From positions 1 through 64,000 of the forward strand of contig CAMCOS010000007.1 in NCBI GenBank assembly GCA_945876565.1: a stretch of 64,000 bases of DNA, written 5' to 3'. The notes below the pieces were generated by a model. The model was given only the letters and a program-made list of their open reading frames with translations. It had not been told where the DNA came from and did not search any database. This document shows, piece by piece, positions 1 through 7,761 of this stretch; position 1 is the first letter of the stretch, and every line of letters begins with the position of its first letter. Origin of the DNA: Lautropia mirabilis. Lineage in GTDB: Bacteria > Pseudomonadota > Gammaproteobacteria > Burkholderiales > Burkholderiaceae_B. Made by a program: the position numbers and the translations under genes.

Positions 1-181
1 GGAAAGAAGAGCAAATCTAGCAAGCAACTCTTGCCCACCAAGGACATCTGGATCTACCCCCTTCGCAAGAATTATCAAAGTGTGCTCTGTCGCTGACCGA
101 AATCAGTGATACGGCCGACAATAGGTAACGTCTTCACCGAATATTTACAGTGTGTAGCAAAGTGTGTAAGCAAACAATAAC

Positions 182-361
182 TCAACCGTTGGATAACTCT
201 TTGAAACGAGCCGCCATTTCACGTTTGCTCTTGCGCAGTAATTCTATCTCGAATGGTGTCAGCATCCGAGGTGTTTGTAAGGTATCGAGCCTCTGATTGA
301 GTAAGGCAGTCGAAGGCGTGACCGAACCGGTCTTCCCACCACATTTCGAGATCTTTGCCAT
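182..361 (-). CDS. Small hypothetical protein (59 aa)
   Basis: I do not recognise this protein. The start chosen is the ATG at 361, which has a good AAGGAG ribosome binding site just upstream; the longer reading from 409 would begin before that site. The N-terminal half is polar and carries a Cys-Gly-Gly turn. The C-terminal half (about residues 34-58) is rich in Glu, Lys and Arg and looks helical. No membrane segment or signal peptide is visible. It lies in the accessory patch downstream of a toxin-antitoxin-like pair on the same strand, but more than 100 bp separates them, so co-transcription is uncertain. The good ribosome binding site is the main reason to believe it is real. Confidence 0.5.
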   Translation of the reverse strand: MAKISKCGGKTGSVTPSTALLNQRLDTLQTPRMLTPFEIELLRKSKREMAARFKELSNG

Positions 362-468
362 GTTTACTCCTTGACTCAACAAATTGCTGCAACTTAATAA
401 ACATCCCACATTTTTATCAACAAGGTTCCACAGATTCGAAGGCAGCCAGCCTGATGAACCATACGTTA

Positions 469-831
469 CTACGACGCCATCAAAGACACACTGGCGCTTA
501 ATTCACTCCATGGCGCTGAGAGTTTGCGGCCATCGCGTAGCAGCAGACCAGCGGACTCGAGCACCGCAACATCTTGATGGACGTTTTTGTAGTCACGGTT
601 CAGCGCAGTGGCAAGTTGTTTCACATTTTCCGCGCCATGTTGATGCACATATTTGAGCAATTCCAACCGACGCAATGAAAGTGTCTCAAGCATAGTTTGA
701 AGATCAAGAAACGTGATGTGTGTTTCATTGACTTTCTTGCCAGACGCGGCTCGATTCCAGGCGTTCGTAAAGCGCCTGCCCATGTCGGAAATGCTATTGA
801 CGTGCACTGTAACCTTACTCACCTTTTGCAT
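469..831 (-). CDS. HVO_A0114-type winged-helix DNA-binding protein, putative antitoxin
   Basis: This is a 120-aa MarR-like winged-helix protein of the group usually named HVO_A0114 family putative DNA-binding protein. The helix-turn-helix spans about residues 55-90, with the pattern RRLELLKYVHQHG, then LATALNRDYKNVHQDV, then a wing ending in LLLRDGRKL. The start at 831 is preferred because GAGGGG lies just before it; the upstream in-frame ATG at 846 lacks that support. It overlaps the end of the upstream DUF6516 gene by 17 nt, which indicates translational coupling. Members of this family are commonly found beside DUF6516 genes, and the pair is regarded as toxin-antitoxin-like. The likely role is therefore autoregulator and antitoxin; this is inferred from context and family. 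Confidence 0.75.
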   Translation of the reverse strand: MQKVSKVTVHVNSISDMGRRFTNAWNRAASGKKVNETHITFLDLQTMLETLSLRRLELLKYVHQHGAENVKQLATALNRDYKNVHQDVAVLESAGLLLRDGRKLSAPWSELSASVSLMAS

Positions 832-1108
832 GATTACCCCCCTCAACGTCTGCCAAGAAGTCGGCCACTAATTGCTCTACGGTCGTGAACTTATAAGGTA
901 TTTCTACTTTACCGATGTGCTTGTGATCGCCCTTGCCTCGCTCATTGTCATAGCCAACTTGGCGAACACCATCTCGCCCATAAAACAACCGGTACTTCAG
1001 TCCGTGCGGTCTTTCTTCACTTGGCTCTGGCAGTTGCCAGATCACCATTTCCAAAATGAAACCTTCAGGCAATAGCGCCTTGTCATAGAAAATGCGCTTA
1101 GCCTTCAT
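815..1108 (-). CDS. DUF6516 family protein, putative toxin partner
   Basis: This is a 97-aa protein matching the DUF6516 pattern: a beta-rich start, then HGLKYRLFYGR, a GYDNERGKGDHKH motif rich in charged and His residues, and a C-terminal helix (VEQLVADFLADVE). No biochemical function is established that I can cite. The start at ATG 1108 is preferred over a TTG at 1144, since the residues between them do not resemble the family. The gene is upstream of and overlaps the winged-helix gene, in the usual order for this pair. A perfect TTGACA lies at the upstream TTG, suggesting a promoter very close to the start, but the -10 is poor. Confidence 0.72.
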   Translation of the reverse strand: MKAKRIFYDKALLPEGFILEMVIWQLPEPSEERPHGLKYRLFYGRDGVRQVGYDNERGKGDHKHIGKVEIPYKFTTVEQLVADFLADVEGGNHAKGE

Positions 1109-1238
1109 ATGGTGTATGTTGCCATAATAAACAAATGGTGTCAAAAACCATAGTCAGTGACAACAAAAGTTCGACCGAATGTTTGGTTGCGAACATCGCG
1201 TCATTGGAACTTCGGGATAGTTACGATCAGCGCAAACT

Positions 1239-1274
1239 AAAAATCCCAGCCAACTCTCGCTGACTGGGATTTTT
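1239..1274 (-). terminator. Rho-independent terminator of the tRNA-Lys transcript
   Basis: An 11-bp perfect inverted repeat (AAAAATCCCAG ... CTGGGATTTTT, arms 1239-1249 and 1264-1274) lies 7 nt past the tRNA 3' end. Read on the minus strand it is a GC-core hairpin ending in a T run. Because the arms carry A and T tracts it could also stop transcription coming from the accessory side. Confidence 0.8.
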
Positions 1275-1280
1275 ATTTAC

Positions 1281-1356
1281 TGGTGGGTCGGCCGGGACTC
1301 GAACCCGGGACCAACGGATTAAAAGTCCGCTGCTCTACCGACTGAGCTACCGACCC
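1281..1356 (-). tRNA. tRNA-Lys (anticodon TTT)
   Basis: This 76-nt gene includes an encoded CCA. On the minus strand it starts GGGTCGG, has the D-loop pattern AGCTCAGTCGGTAGAGC, the anticodon loop CTTTTAA (anticodon TTT) and the T-arm GGTTCGAGTCC, and its acceptor stem pairs fully. A strong promoter lies directly upstream and a terminator directly downstream, so it is a single-gene unit. The small accessory genes begin on its 3' side, a common integration position for mobile DNA. Confidence 0.97.
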
Positions 1357-1367
1357 CGAAGCCCGCT

Positions 1368-1396
1368 ATTATGTACGGATAAAAAATCCCTGTCAA
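1368..1396 (-). promoter_or_regulatory. Sigma70 promoter of tRNA-Lys
   Basis: On the minus strand the sequence reads TTGACA, then 17 bp, then CATAAT, a near-consensus promoter. It is followed by a GC-rich discriminator (AGCGGGC), typical of stringently controlled stable RNA genes. The tRNA 5' end lies 11 nt past the -10. A 12-bp tandem repeat begins exactly at the -35 and runs upstream. Confidence 0.8.
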
Positions 1397-1455
1397 ATCG
1401 GGTCGGCAATCGGGTCGGCAATCGGGTCGACAATCGGGTCGACAATCGAGTCAAC
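1396..1455. repeat. 12-bp tandem repeat, five copies
   Basis: The unit AATCGGGTCGGC is repeated five times without gaps. Copies 1 and 2 are identical, copies 3 and 4 carry GAC in place of GGC, and copy 5 is more diverged. The array abuts the -35 element of the tRNA-Lys promoter and fills most of the space to the GH31 gene. The GGGTCGG core also matches the first 7 nt of the tRNA, which may be chance. Confidence 0.9.
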
Positions 1456-1487
1456 GTTGGTCGCTTGACTCTGATGCCAATCAAACA

Positions 1488-3671
1488 TCAGCGTGCCCGC
1501 GAGATGCGAACCTCAGCACCGCGGCGTTTGACTTCCAAGCCCTCAGAAGGAAGGATTTTCAAGCCTTCCAAGCCCTTGATGTAGCTTGACCCCTGCATTT
1601 GCATGACTCGGATTTTGTTGCGCATGACCACCGGGTTGTGGATCGGCATGCCAAACATCCAGACTTCATCGAGCAACTTGGCCGAGTTAAATTCAGCCGT
1701 GCTACGGGTAGCAGGCCCCAAGCAAAGCATGTTTCCCTCACGGCCAAACACCGGAATGACATCCAGCCCAGCTTGAAATTCGATGGTCTGGCCACCCTCA
1801 TAACGCCAGCCCGTGCTCAAGTCCCACCAGCCCTCTGACTGCGGCAGGTAAACCTGCACCGTGTTGCCAGGCTCAGTCACTGGCGCCACCAGTAACGCGG
1901 GCCCACACATGTACTGGGTATCCCAACGATGTGCCTCGCTGTCTTGCGGAAAACACATGGCCATGGGTCTTTGCACCGGCAGACCCGTGCGTGCAGCATC
2001 TTCAATGGCACCCAGAATGTAGGGAATCAAACGATAGCGCCACTGCATCCAGTGCGCCACGAGCCCTTGGTGTTGTGCGCCGAGCTTGGCACCCGTCAGA
2101 TGGTCAGCACTTTCAAACTGAAAGTTGCCCGAGAAGGCACACATCGCGAGCCAGCGCAGGTAAAGTGCTGGATCGATCTGGGCCGGTGCGCCATCACCCA
2201 CATCACCCAAGGCATGCATTTGTAGCGGCAAGCCGCTGGAACCGACCGACAAAGCAGCGCGGATGCTTTGTCGCAGGCCATCCCATGAAAATTCAGTCTT
2301 GATCGGTGCCTGCCAAGGATAGCGTTGCCCAGCCGGCACGAGATCATGCGTAAGCACCAAGCCTTCCGGCGGCACTTTGTGCCCTGCACATGCTTCATAG
2401 AGCGCCTGGCGCGCCAACATTGGGTAGAGTGTGCGTAATTGCTCACCAGACTCGCCGCCGCGGCAAGTTACGTCATTGGGAAAGTCAATCTGCACGTCAC
2501 AAAGCACCGCACCCACGCCATCATCGGCCAATTGGCGGTGACGCTCAACCCACTGTCGGTAGACATCTTTGTGCGTCAAATCCAATAAGCCATAGTCCTG
2601 GCCACCGGTTACATCATTGCCAGGACAAACAAACGCCTCACCGCTATCTTTGGCGAGCAACCAGCCACGGTCTTCGAGTTCTTCAAACGTTGTGCTGTCC
2701 GCCAGCACGGCAGGTAACGCAGGCAGCGCGATTTGGATTGACTTGGCTGCAAATAGATCCAGAACCTGTTTGGGATCCGGGAATCGGTGACTGTCCCAGT
2801 CGATCGTGAGCTTGAACTCTTGCAAACGCCACGCCATCGGTGCGCATAACATTACGTTGTCCAGCGCGATACCGTCGGCGCGCAGGCGCTCAACCTGCTC
2901 CACGACTTGGGTGAGCGACGTGCCAACCGATTGCTTGAGCCACGCGCCCATCGACCAAAGCGATACTTGGCCAGCGCGACCCGTAATCGCCGTGTATTGG
3001 TTAAGAATTTCAGCAGGTTCACCTGCAAATACAAACAGGTCCAGTACGGGCGCCTGCGCGTGCACCTCATAAACGCCTGATGCACTGGATGCGACATCAT
3101 GATCGATGCGCCCAATCGTATTGACATACAGACCCCAACCCTTGGGGCTCCAGGCAAGCGGCAATGCCATGTGCGCGGGGTCGTCTGAGACTATATACTC
3201 GCCACGCCGATTCAAGTCGGTGACGGTCTGACCCAGTCCATAGACCGTGTCGTCTTGCGCCAACGCAATGCCGAACGCCCAGGTGTCGTCGTCCTGCGCA
3301 ATACCATCAGGCGTAAACGTCATGACGACCTGATCGGCTTTAAGAAGGCTCAGGCCAAACTCTTGTTTACCAATCCGCAAGACCGTATCGCCCTGTATTA
3401 CTTCCCAAGACTGACCGTCATCCGACACCTTGGTCTCAGCCTCACTGATGGCTTCACCGCGCGCTACCAACATGTCTGCATGCACTTTGGCACGACCCGA
3501 AGCGGGCATGTCATGGGCGACCGCATCTATGGAACCGAGCCTGATCCTGAAAACCCCAGGGGCATGTGGTTCTACAACCAACTTGAATCTGGCGCCTGCA
3601 TCAAAAACAATCTTAGCGGGATTGCTCTGGGAGAGTTTGAGTGAATCAAGGTTCATGAGAAGGGCGTTCAA
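1488..3671 (-). CDS. GH31-like glycoside hydrolase (alpha-glucosidase/xylosidase family), divergent
   Basis: This is a 727-aa cytoplasmic protein with GH31 architecture: an N-terminal beta-sandwich with YGLGQ near residue 144, a barrel entry at LWSMGAWL (about 238), the DWDSHRFPDP region (291-300) and C-terminal beta domains. Asp392 in CDVQIDFP aligns with the GH31 nucleophile. The usual acid/base segment W-x-G-D is absent: after RYP (450-452) the sequence is WQAPIKTEF, with Lys458 at the expected Asp position. Either a nearby acid (Glu460 or Asp464) takes over, or the enzyme is altered or inactive. There is no signal peptide and no sugar transporter nearby, so the substrate cannot be predicted. 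The family call is firm; the activity is uncertain. Confidence 0.75.
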   Translation of the reverse strand: MNALLMNLDSLKLSQSNPAKIVFDAGARFKLVVEPHAPGVFRIRLGSIDAVAHDMPASGRAKVHADMLVARGEAISEAETKVSDDGQSWEVIQGDTVLRIGKQEFGLSLLKADQVVMTFTPDGIAQDDDTWAFGIALAQDDTVYGLGQTVTDLNRRGEYIVSDDPAHMALPLAWSPKGWGLYVNTIGRIDHDVASSASGVYEVHAQAPVLDLFVFAGEPAEILNQYTAITGRAGQVSLWSMGAWLKQSVGTSLTQVVEQVERLRADGIALDNVMLCAPMAWRLQEFKLTIDWDSHRFPDPKQVLDLFAAKSIQIALPALPAVLADSTTFEELEDRGWLLAKDSGEAFVCPGNDVTGGQDYGLLDLTHKDVYRQWVERHRQLADDGVGAVLCDVQIDFPNDVTCRGGESGEQLRTLYPMLARQALYEACAGHKVPPEGLVLTHDLVPAGQRYPWQAPIKTEFSWDGLRQSIRAALSVGSSGLPLQMHALGDVGDGAPAQIDPALYLRWLAMCAFSGNFQFESADHLTGAKLGAQHQGLVAHWMQWRYRLIPYILGAIEDAARTGLPVQRPMAMCFPQDSEAHRWDTQYMCGPALLVAPVTEPGNTVQVYLPQSEGWWDLSTGWRYEGGQTIEFQAGLDVIPVFGREGNMLCLGPATRSTAEFNSAKLLDEVWMFGMPIHNPVVMRNKIRVMQMQGSSYIKGLEGLKILPSEGLEVKRRGAEVRISRAR

Positions 3672-3881
3672 TCCAACAGCAAAACCTCTATTTTGACGGA
3701 TTTATCGGGTTTTATAAACTCACGCCCCACCTTTAACCGCAAAAATGCGGGTAAAACCCGGTACAAGAGGCTCAAAGTGACCTTCGAGCGACCTTGCAGC
3801 GCCTAAAAAACGGGCTAAATCCCCACTAAACACTAGTCACGCACTAAATTTTGGTTTGTCAGAGAAAATTAAGTCTCAATC

Positions 3882-5018
3882 TCACGGCTCAACCGCAGCC
3901 AACATGTCAGCATCCAACGCGCTTGACTGACCCAAGAAACCATCTCGAATCACCGTCGCCCCCAACACCGACCAAGTCAATCCTCGTGACGCCCCGGCGG
4001 TAAAAACCCAAAGGTCGGGAGCATGCGGCAACTGGCCAATGGCTGGCAGTCGGCCCGGCAACACAGCCCGCCAGCCAGCCCACCCCGCCAGACTCGAGGG
4101 ATCAACCGTCAACTCGGGCTTACGTCCCAAGAGATGTTGCGCCCGCATCACATTGGCCTGGCGACCCGCCTCGGAACATTGCGCGAGTTCAGCGCCTCGC
4201 ACATAGGTGCCGCCCGAGACGCACCAACCGTCAATGTCTGGCAAGACGTAACCATCACCGCCTACAATGCAGGTTGGACCACCGGCGAGCGCCTTGGCAG
4301 GCAAGAACGTGACCTCACCCGCTAAGCGATGCAACGCAGGCAAGCGTTTGCAAGCGCTTAAAACCGGATCAAGCCCAGAGCCTCTGAGTAACGGCAATAC
4401 CCCAAACGCATTGGCCAGCACTGCCATATTGCCCTGCCCCACGATCTGTCTTTGCTCATCAAACACCTGCCAATGCTGACCGACGCGCTCAATCCGAGCC
4501 ACTTTCCTGGTGACCACCTGCACGTTCGGCGTTGCTTGCAATAGGTTGACGAGTTTGGCCACCCGAACCAGCCAAGCACCACTAAACCAAACGCCGCCAC
4601 GCGGCAATTCCATGCCTGCCAAAGCACTGGCCTTCTCGCGCCCAACCCAACAAGCCCAGTCGGGCTGATTAAACATCTCAACCTGCGCTTGCAAGTCTTG
4701 CACCCGCTTGGCACCCGCTGGTCGTTGCAATTGCAACGCCCCACACGGCCAACCAATGGCAGGATCCAAGGTTTGCCAGTAGCGCGCGGCCATGCTCGCG
4801 CCCAGCCGTGACAAACGAGAACGGACGTTGTCATCACTTGAAATCACTGGCGTCAGGGCAGCCGCCAGGTGGTGCTGATGCGTGGCTTCAGGGTCGAATA
4901 ACGTCACTTTCATGCCAGCCTGCGCCAGCACAGCAGCCGTGGTTGATCCGCAGATGCCACCACCAATGACAAGCACCTCTTTTGAGCTCGCATGACTAGA
5001 TTGTGGGTTACTTGCCAT
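3882..5018 (-). CDS. FAD-dependent oxidoreductase like the MnmC C-terminal domain
   Basis: This 378-aa protein has an N-terminal FAD-binding GGGICGS motif (about residues 18-24) and a C-terminal AGASRGLTWS segment, and resembles the DAO-type oxidase half of the tRNA-modification enzyme MnmC. In MnmC that half removes the carboxymethyl group from cmnm5U at tRNA wobble position 34. The N-terminal methyltransferase half is missing here. The start at 5018 is preferred because the upstream extension is not family-like and would run into the region shared with the divergent monophosphatase gene. It could be a stand-alone tRNA-modifying enzyme or another amino-acid oxidase. The DAO fold is clear; the substrate is inferred. 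Confidence 0.75.
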   Translation of the reverse strand: MASNPQSSHASSKEVLVIGGGICGSTTAAVLAQAGMKVTLFDPEATHQHHLAAALTPVISSDDNVRSRLSRLGASMAARYWQTLDPAIGWPCGALQLQRPAGAKRVQDLQAQVEMFNQPDWACWVGREKASALAGMELPRGGVWFSGAWLVRVAKLVNLLQATPNVQVVTRKVARIERVGQHWQVFDEQRQIVGQGNMAVLANAFGVLPLLRGSGLDPVLSACKRLPALHRLAGEVTFLPAKALAGGPTCIVGGDGYVLPDIDGWCVSGGTYVRGAELAQCSEAGRQANVMRAQHLLGRKPELTVDPSSLAGWAGWRAVLPGRLPAIGQLPHAPDLWVFTAGASRGLTWSVLGATVIRDGFLGQSSALDADMLAAVEP

Positions 5019-5108
5019 GGGGTGTGGGCTTATCCGTGACGCAAATGAAGTGAAACATCGTGCTTTTAGCATTACAGTAACCCAACGAACCAACAGGAAC
5101 CCAAGCCC

Positions 5109-5957
5109 ATGCTGCCCTATGCCAAGTACCTTGATATTGCCGTGCGCGCAGCCCACGCGGGTGCGGCCGTGCTACAGCGCCACCGACTCTCGCGAGCCAA
5201 CCTGGTAATCGACCACAAAGGCCGCAACGACCTGGTGTCGCAGGCTGACCGCGAGGCGGAAGAAGCGGTGATTGAAATCTTGCAATCGGAAACCCCAGAG
5301 CTTGGCATCATCGGCGAAGAATCCGGCGGCATGCGAGGCGAATTAGCCACCTGGTATGTCGACCCGCTTGACGGAACCACCAACTATCTGCACGGCATGG
5401 AACATTATGCGGTGTCCATAGGCTTGGTTGCGCACGCGGGTGCCCCAGATGCCATGGGCGAGCCCTTGGCCCACGACCAACCCGTGATTGGTGTGGTGTA
5501 TGACCCCAGCCGGGAAGAACTCTTTACCGCCCTGCAAGGCGTGGGCACCTGGCTAAACGGTCATCGGATTACACGTCCCGATGTCAAAGACCTGGGTCAG
5601 GCCCTCGTTGCCACGGGCATCCCGGTGCGTACCTTTGATTATTTGGATCACTACCTGAGCACACTGAAGGATCTGGTTCTGAACACCCGAGGCATTCGCC
5701 GTCAGGGCTCGGCCGCACTCGATCTATGCTGGCTGGCCGCAGGGCGCGTGGACGCCTATTGGGAACAAGGCATTCAGAGCTGGGATGTGGCTGCTGGCAC
5801 CGTCATCGCCCGCGAAGCCGGCGCATGGGTGACAGACCCCTATGACCGACAAGCGTCTTGGCCAGAAACTGGACGCATCTTGGCTTGCGCACCGGGCATC
5901 GAGCAGGCCCTGCTGGATCTGATCTTGCCACACATGAAAGATGCGCCGGGTTTGTGA
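5109..5957 (+). CDS. suhB: Inositol-1-monophosphatase family protein
   Basis: This 282-aa protein belongs to the Mg2+-dependent, Li+-sensitive phosphatases that hydrolyse inositol monophosphate and related compounds. The metal-binding signatures are present: GEES near residues 75-78, then WYVDPLDGTTNY near 85-96, and the C-terminal WDVAAGTVIAREAGA near 220-234. In several proteobacteria SuhB also binds RNA polymerase and Nus factors in rRNA antitermination; whether this copy does cannot be seen. It is transcribed divergently from the FAD oxidoreductase, with 90 bp between starts, and converges with the acyl-CoA ligase. AGGAAC precedes the ATG. The family assignment is firm and the symbol is by similarity. 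Confidence 0.9.
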   Translation: MLPYAKYLDIAVRAAHAGAAVLQRHRLSRANLVIDHKGRNDLVSQADREAEEAVIEILQSETPELGIIGEESGGMRGELATWYVDPLDGTTNYLHGMEHYAVSIGLVAHAGAPDAMGEPLAHDQPVIGVVYDPSREELFTALQGVGTWLNGHRITRPDVKDLGQALVATGIPVRTFDYLDHYLSTLKDLVLNTRGIRRQGSAALDLCWLAAGRVDAYWEQGIQSWDVAAGTVIAREAGAWVTDPYDRQASWPETGRILACAPGIEQALLDLILPHMKDAPGL

Positions 5958-5999
5958 TGCCAGAATGCATCCGTGGTCGCGCAGTCAGTGGTTCCGCCA

Positions 6000-7661
6000 T
6001 CAATAATCACGCAACCGACGACGCAAGGTCTTGCCCACCGTATTCTTGGGTAAGGACTGCACCAGCACGATTTCTCTTGGGCGCTTATAGCCCGTCAGAC
6101 GTTCTCTGGCCCAATCCTGCATTGCCGGCACATCGACATCAGGCTTGGCCGGCACCACAAAGAGCTTAATCGCCTCGCCCCCTTCACCATCCGGCACACC
6201 GACGGCTGCGCACTCGGTTACATCCGGATGACTGGCAAAGACGGCGTCTATTTCAGCAGGATAGACGTTAAACCCTGACACCAGAATCATGTCCTTCTTA
6301 CGGTCAACAATACTGACTTCACCATTCTCATGACGCACACCAATGTCACCGGTCAGCAGGTAACCATCGGCGGTCATGGCCTGCGCCGTCATTTCTGGCG
6401 CCTGCCAGTAACCGAGCATCACTTGCGGACCCTTGACCGCAATTTCACCGGGTTGGTCATCGGTCACTGGCTGCCTGTCCTCATCGAGGATCTGGATGTC
6501 GGTGCCGGGTAACGGCAAACCAACGGTCCCGGTAAAGTTACGGGCGTCCGTGCGATTGGCACAAATCACCGGTGAGGTCTCTGACATGCCATAACCCTCA
6601 ACAATGGTGCGACCAGTCAATTTGCGCCACTGGGTGGCCACTGGCTCATGAATGGCCATGCCGCCGCCCAGCGCAATGCGCAGATTGGAGAAATCAAGCT
6701 TGGCAAATGGCTCGTAACGCAAAAGTGCAGAAAACAAGGTATTGACCGCCGGGAAAATATGCGGGCGCTCCGTGCGCCAGATTTTGGTGAGCGTCTTCAG
6801 GTCACGCGGATTGATGACGAGCACCACCCGCATGCCGGCATATAAGGCATACAACTCACAGACTGTCATGGCGAACACGTGATAAAGCGGCAAGGCGGTC
6901 AGCATGGTCAGTGGCTTGGGCAATAAATCACCCAAGGCTGGCTGGGCAATCTCATCGACCTGCAAAATATTCGCCACCACATTGCGGTGACTGAGCATCG
7001 CCGCCCTAGGCTCGCCGGTGGTGCCGCCCGTATATTGCAAGAAAGCCAGATCGTCTGGCGCCAGACTTGGCGGGCTAAATGCCAGCGCAGCCCCTTGCGC
7101 AAGTATCGAGGACAGTCGTTGGGTACCGACCATATTCCACGACGGCACCTTGCGCTGCACATGACGCACCACCAAGTTGACCACCCCACCCTTAATCCCT
7201 GGCATGAGGTCGCCAGCAGCGGCAACTACCACGTGTTTGGGACGATCAGACACCGGCACTTGCTGCAAGGTGGCTGCAAACGCCTCAAATAAAACGATCA
7301 CATCCGGGCGGCTATCGCGCAACTGGGCCTGTAACTCGCGCGCGGTGTAAAGCGGGTTGACATTGACCACCACACAGCCGGCACGAAGCGTGCCAATCAG
7401 GGCGACTGGGCTGGCCAGCATATTGGGCAGCATGATGGCCACGCGCGTGCCCAGAGGCAAATTGAGCGATTGCAGCCAAGCTGCCCAGTTGCGAGCCTGT
7501 TGATCCAAGTCGGCATAGCTTAGCTCGGCACCCAAGGACACCAACGCCACTCGATCACGATGGCTTGCGAGCGTCTGGTCCAACAGTTGCACGAGTGATC
7601 TGTAACTGTCGATTGATTTCAATCCTGTTTCCCCTAAAGTAAAGCTATGCAACACGCCCAT
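6000..7661 (-). CDS. fadD: Long-chain fatty acid-CoA ligase (AMP-forming)
   Basis: This 553-aa member of the ANL superfamily activates fatty acids to acyl-AMP and then acyl-CoA. It has the phosphate-binding loop YTGGTTGEPRAAMLSH, the A5 motif GYGMSETSPV, the A7/A8 region TGDIG and DRKKDMILVSGFNVYP, and the C-terminal catalytic Lys in PKNTVGKTLRR. The start at ATG 7661 is used; an in-frame GTG seven codons upstream is possible. The gene converges with the monophosphatase 42 bp away and diverges from the M20 amidohydrolase. Chain-length preference cannot be read from the sequence, so the symbol is by overall resemblance. It is a different subtype from the ligase at 12.8 kb. Confidence 0.85.
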   Translation of the reverse strand: MGVLHSFTLGETGLKSIDSYRSLVQLLDQTLASHRDRVALVSLGAELSYADLDQQARNWAAWLQSLNLPLGTRVAIMLPNMLASPVALIGTLRAGCVVVNVNPLYTARELQAQLRDSRPDVIVLFEAFAATLQQVPVSDRPKHVVVAAAGDLMPGIKGGVVNLVVRHVQRKVPSWNMVGTQRLSSILAQGAALAFSPPSLAPDDLAFLQYTGGTTGEPRAAMLSHRNVVANILQVDEIAQPALGDLLPKPLTMLTALPLYHVFAMTVCELYALYAGMRVVLVINPRDLKTLTKIWRTERPHIFPAVNTLFSALLRYEPFAKLDFSNLRIALGGGMAIHEPVATQWRKLTGRTIVEGYGMSETSPVICANRTDARNFTGTVGLPLPGTDIQILDEDRQPVTDDQPGEIAVKGPQVMLGYWQAPEMTAQAMTADGYLLTGDIGVRHENGEVSIVDRKKDMILVSGFNVYPAEIDAVFASHPDVTECAAVGVPDGEGGEAIKLFVVPAKPDVDVPAMQDWARERLTGYKRPREIVLVQSLPKNTVGKTLRRRLRDY

Positions 7662-7761
7662 TGCACCACTTTTTAAACCCACTCAAACCGCAAAAGTTAC
7701 AACCTGAAGCTAATTGTTTGCCTTCATAATAACCATCAGTGAACTTCAAGCGGAGCATTTG

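Noticed and set aside
1-181. Open frame 1-96 on the plus strand (ends QSVLCR) and a minus-strand ATG at 47 with GAAGGGGG upstream running off the window edge
   Set aside because: The plus fragment faintly recalls an integrase segment but is too short and lacks a start in the window. The minus fragment has only 15 codons visible. Neither can be assigned without sequence to the left.
3800-3830. Terminator for the FAD oxidoreductase gene (short GC stem and T run on the minus strand)
   Set aside because: The stem has only three to four pairs; too weak to call.
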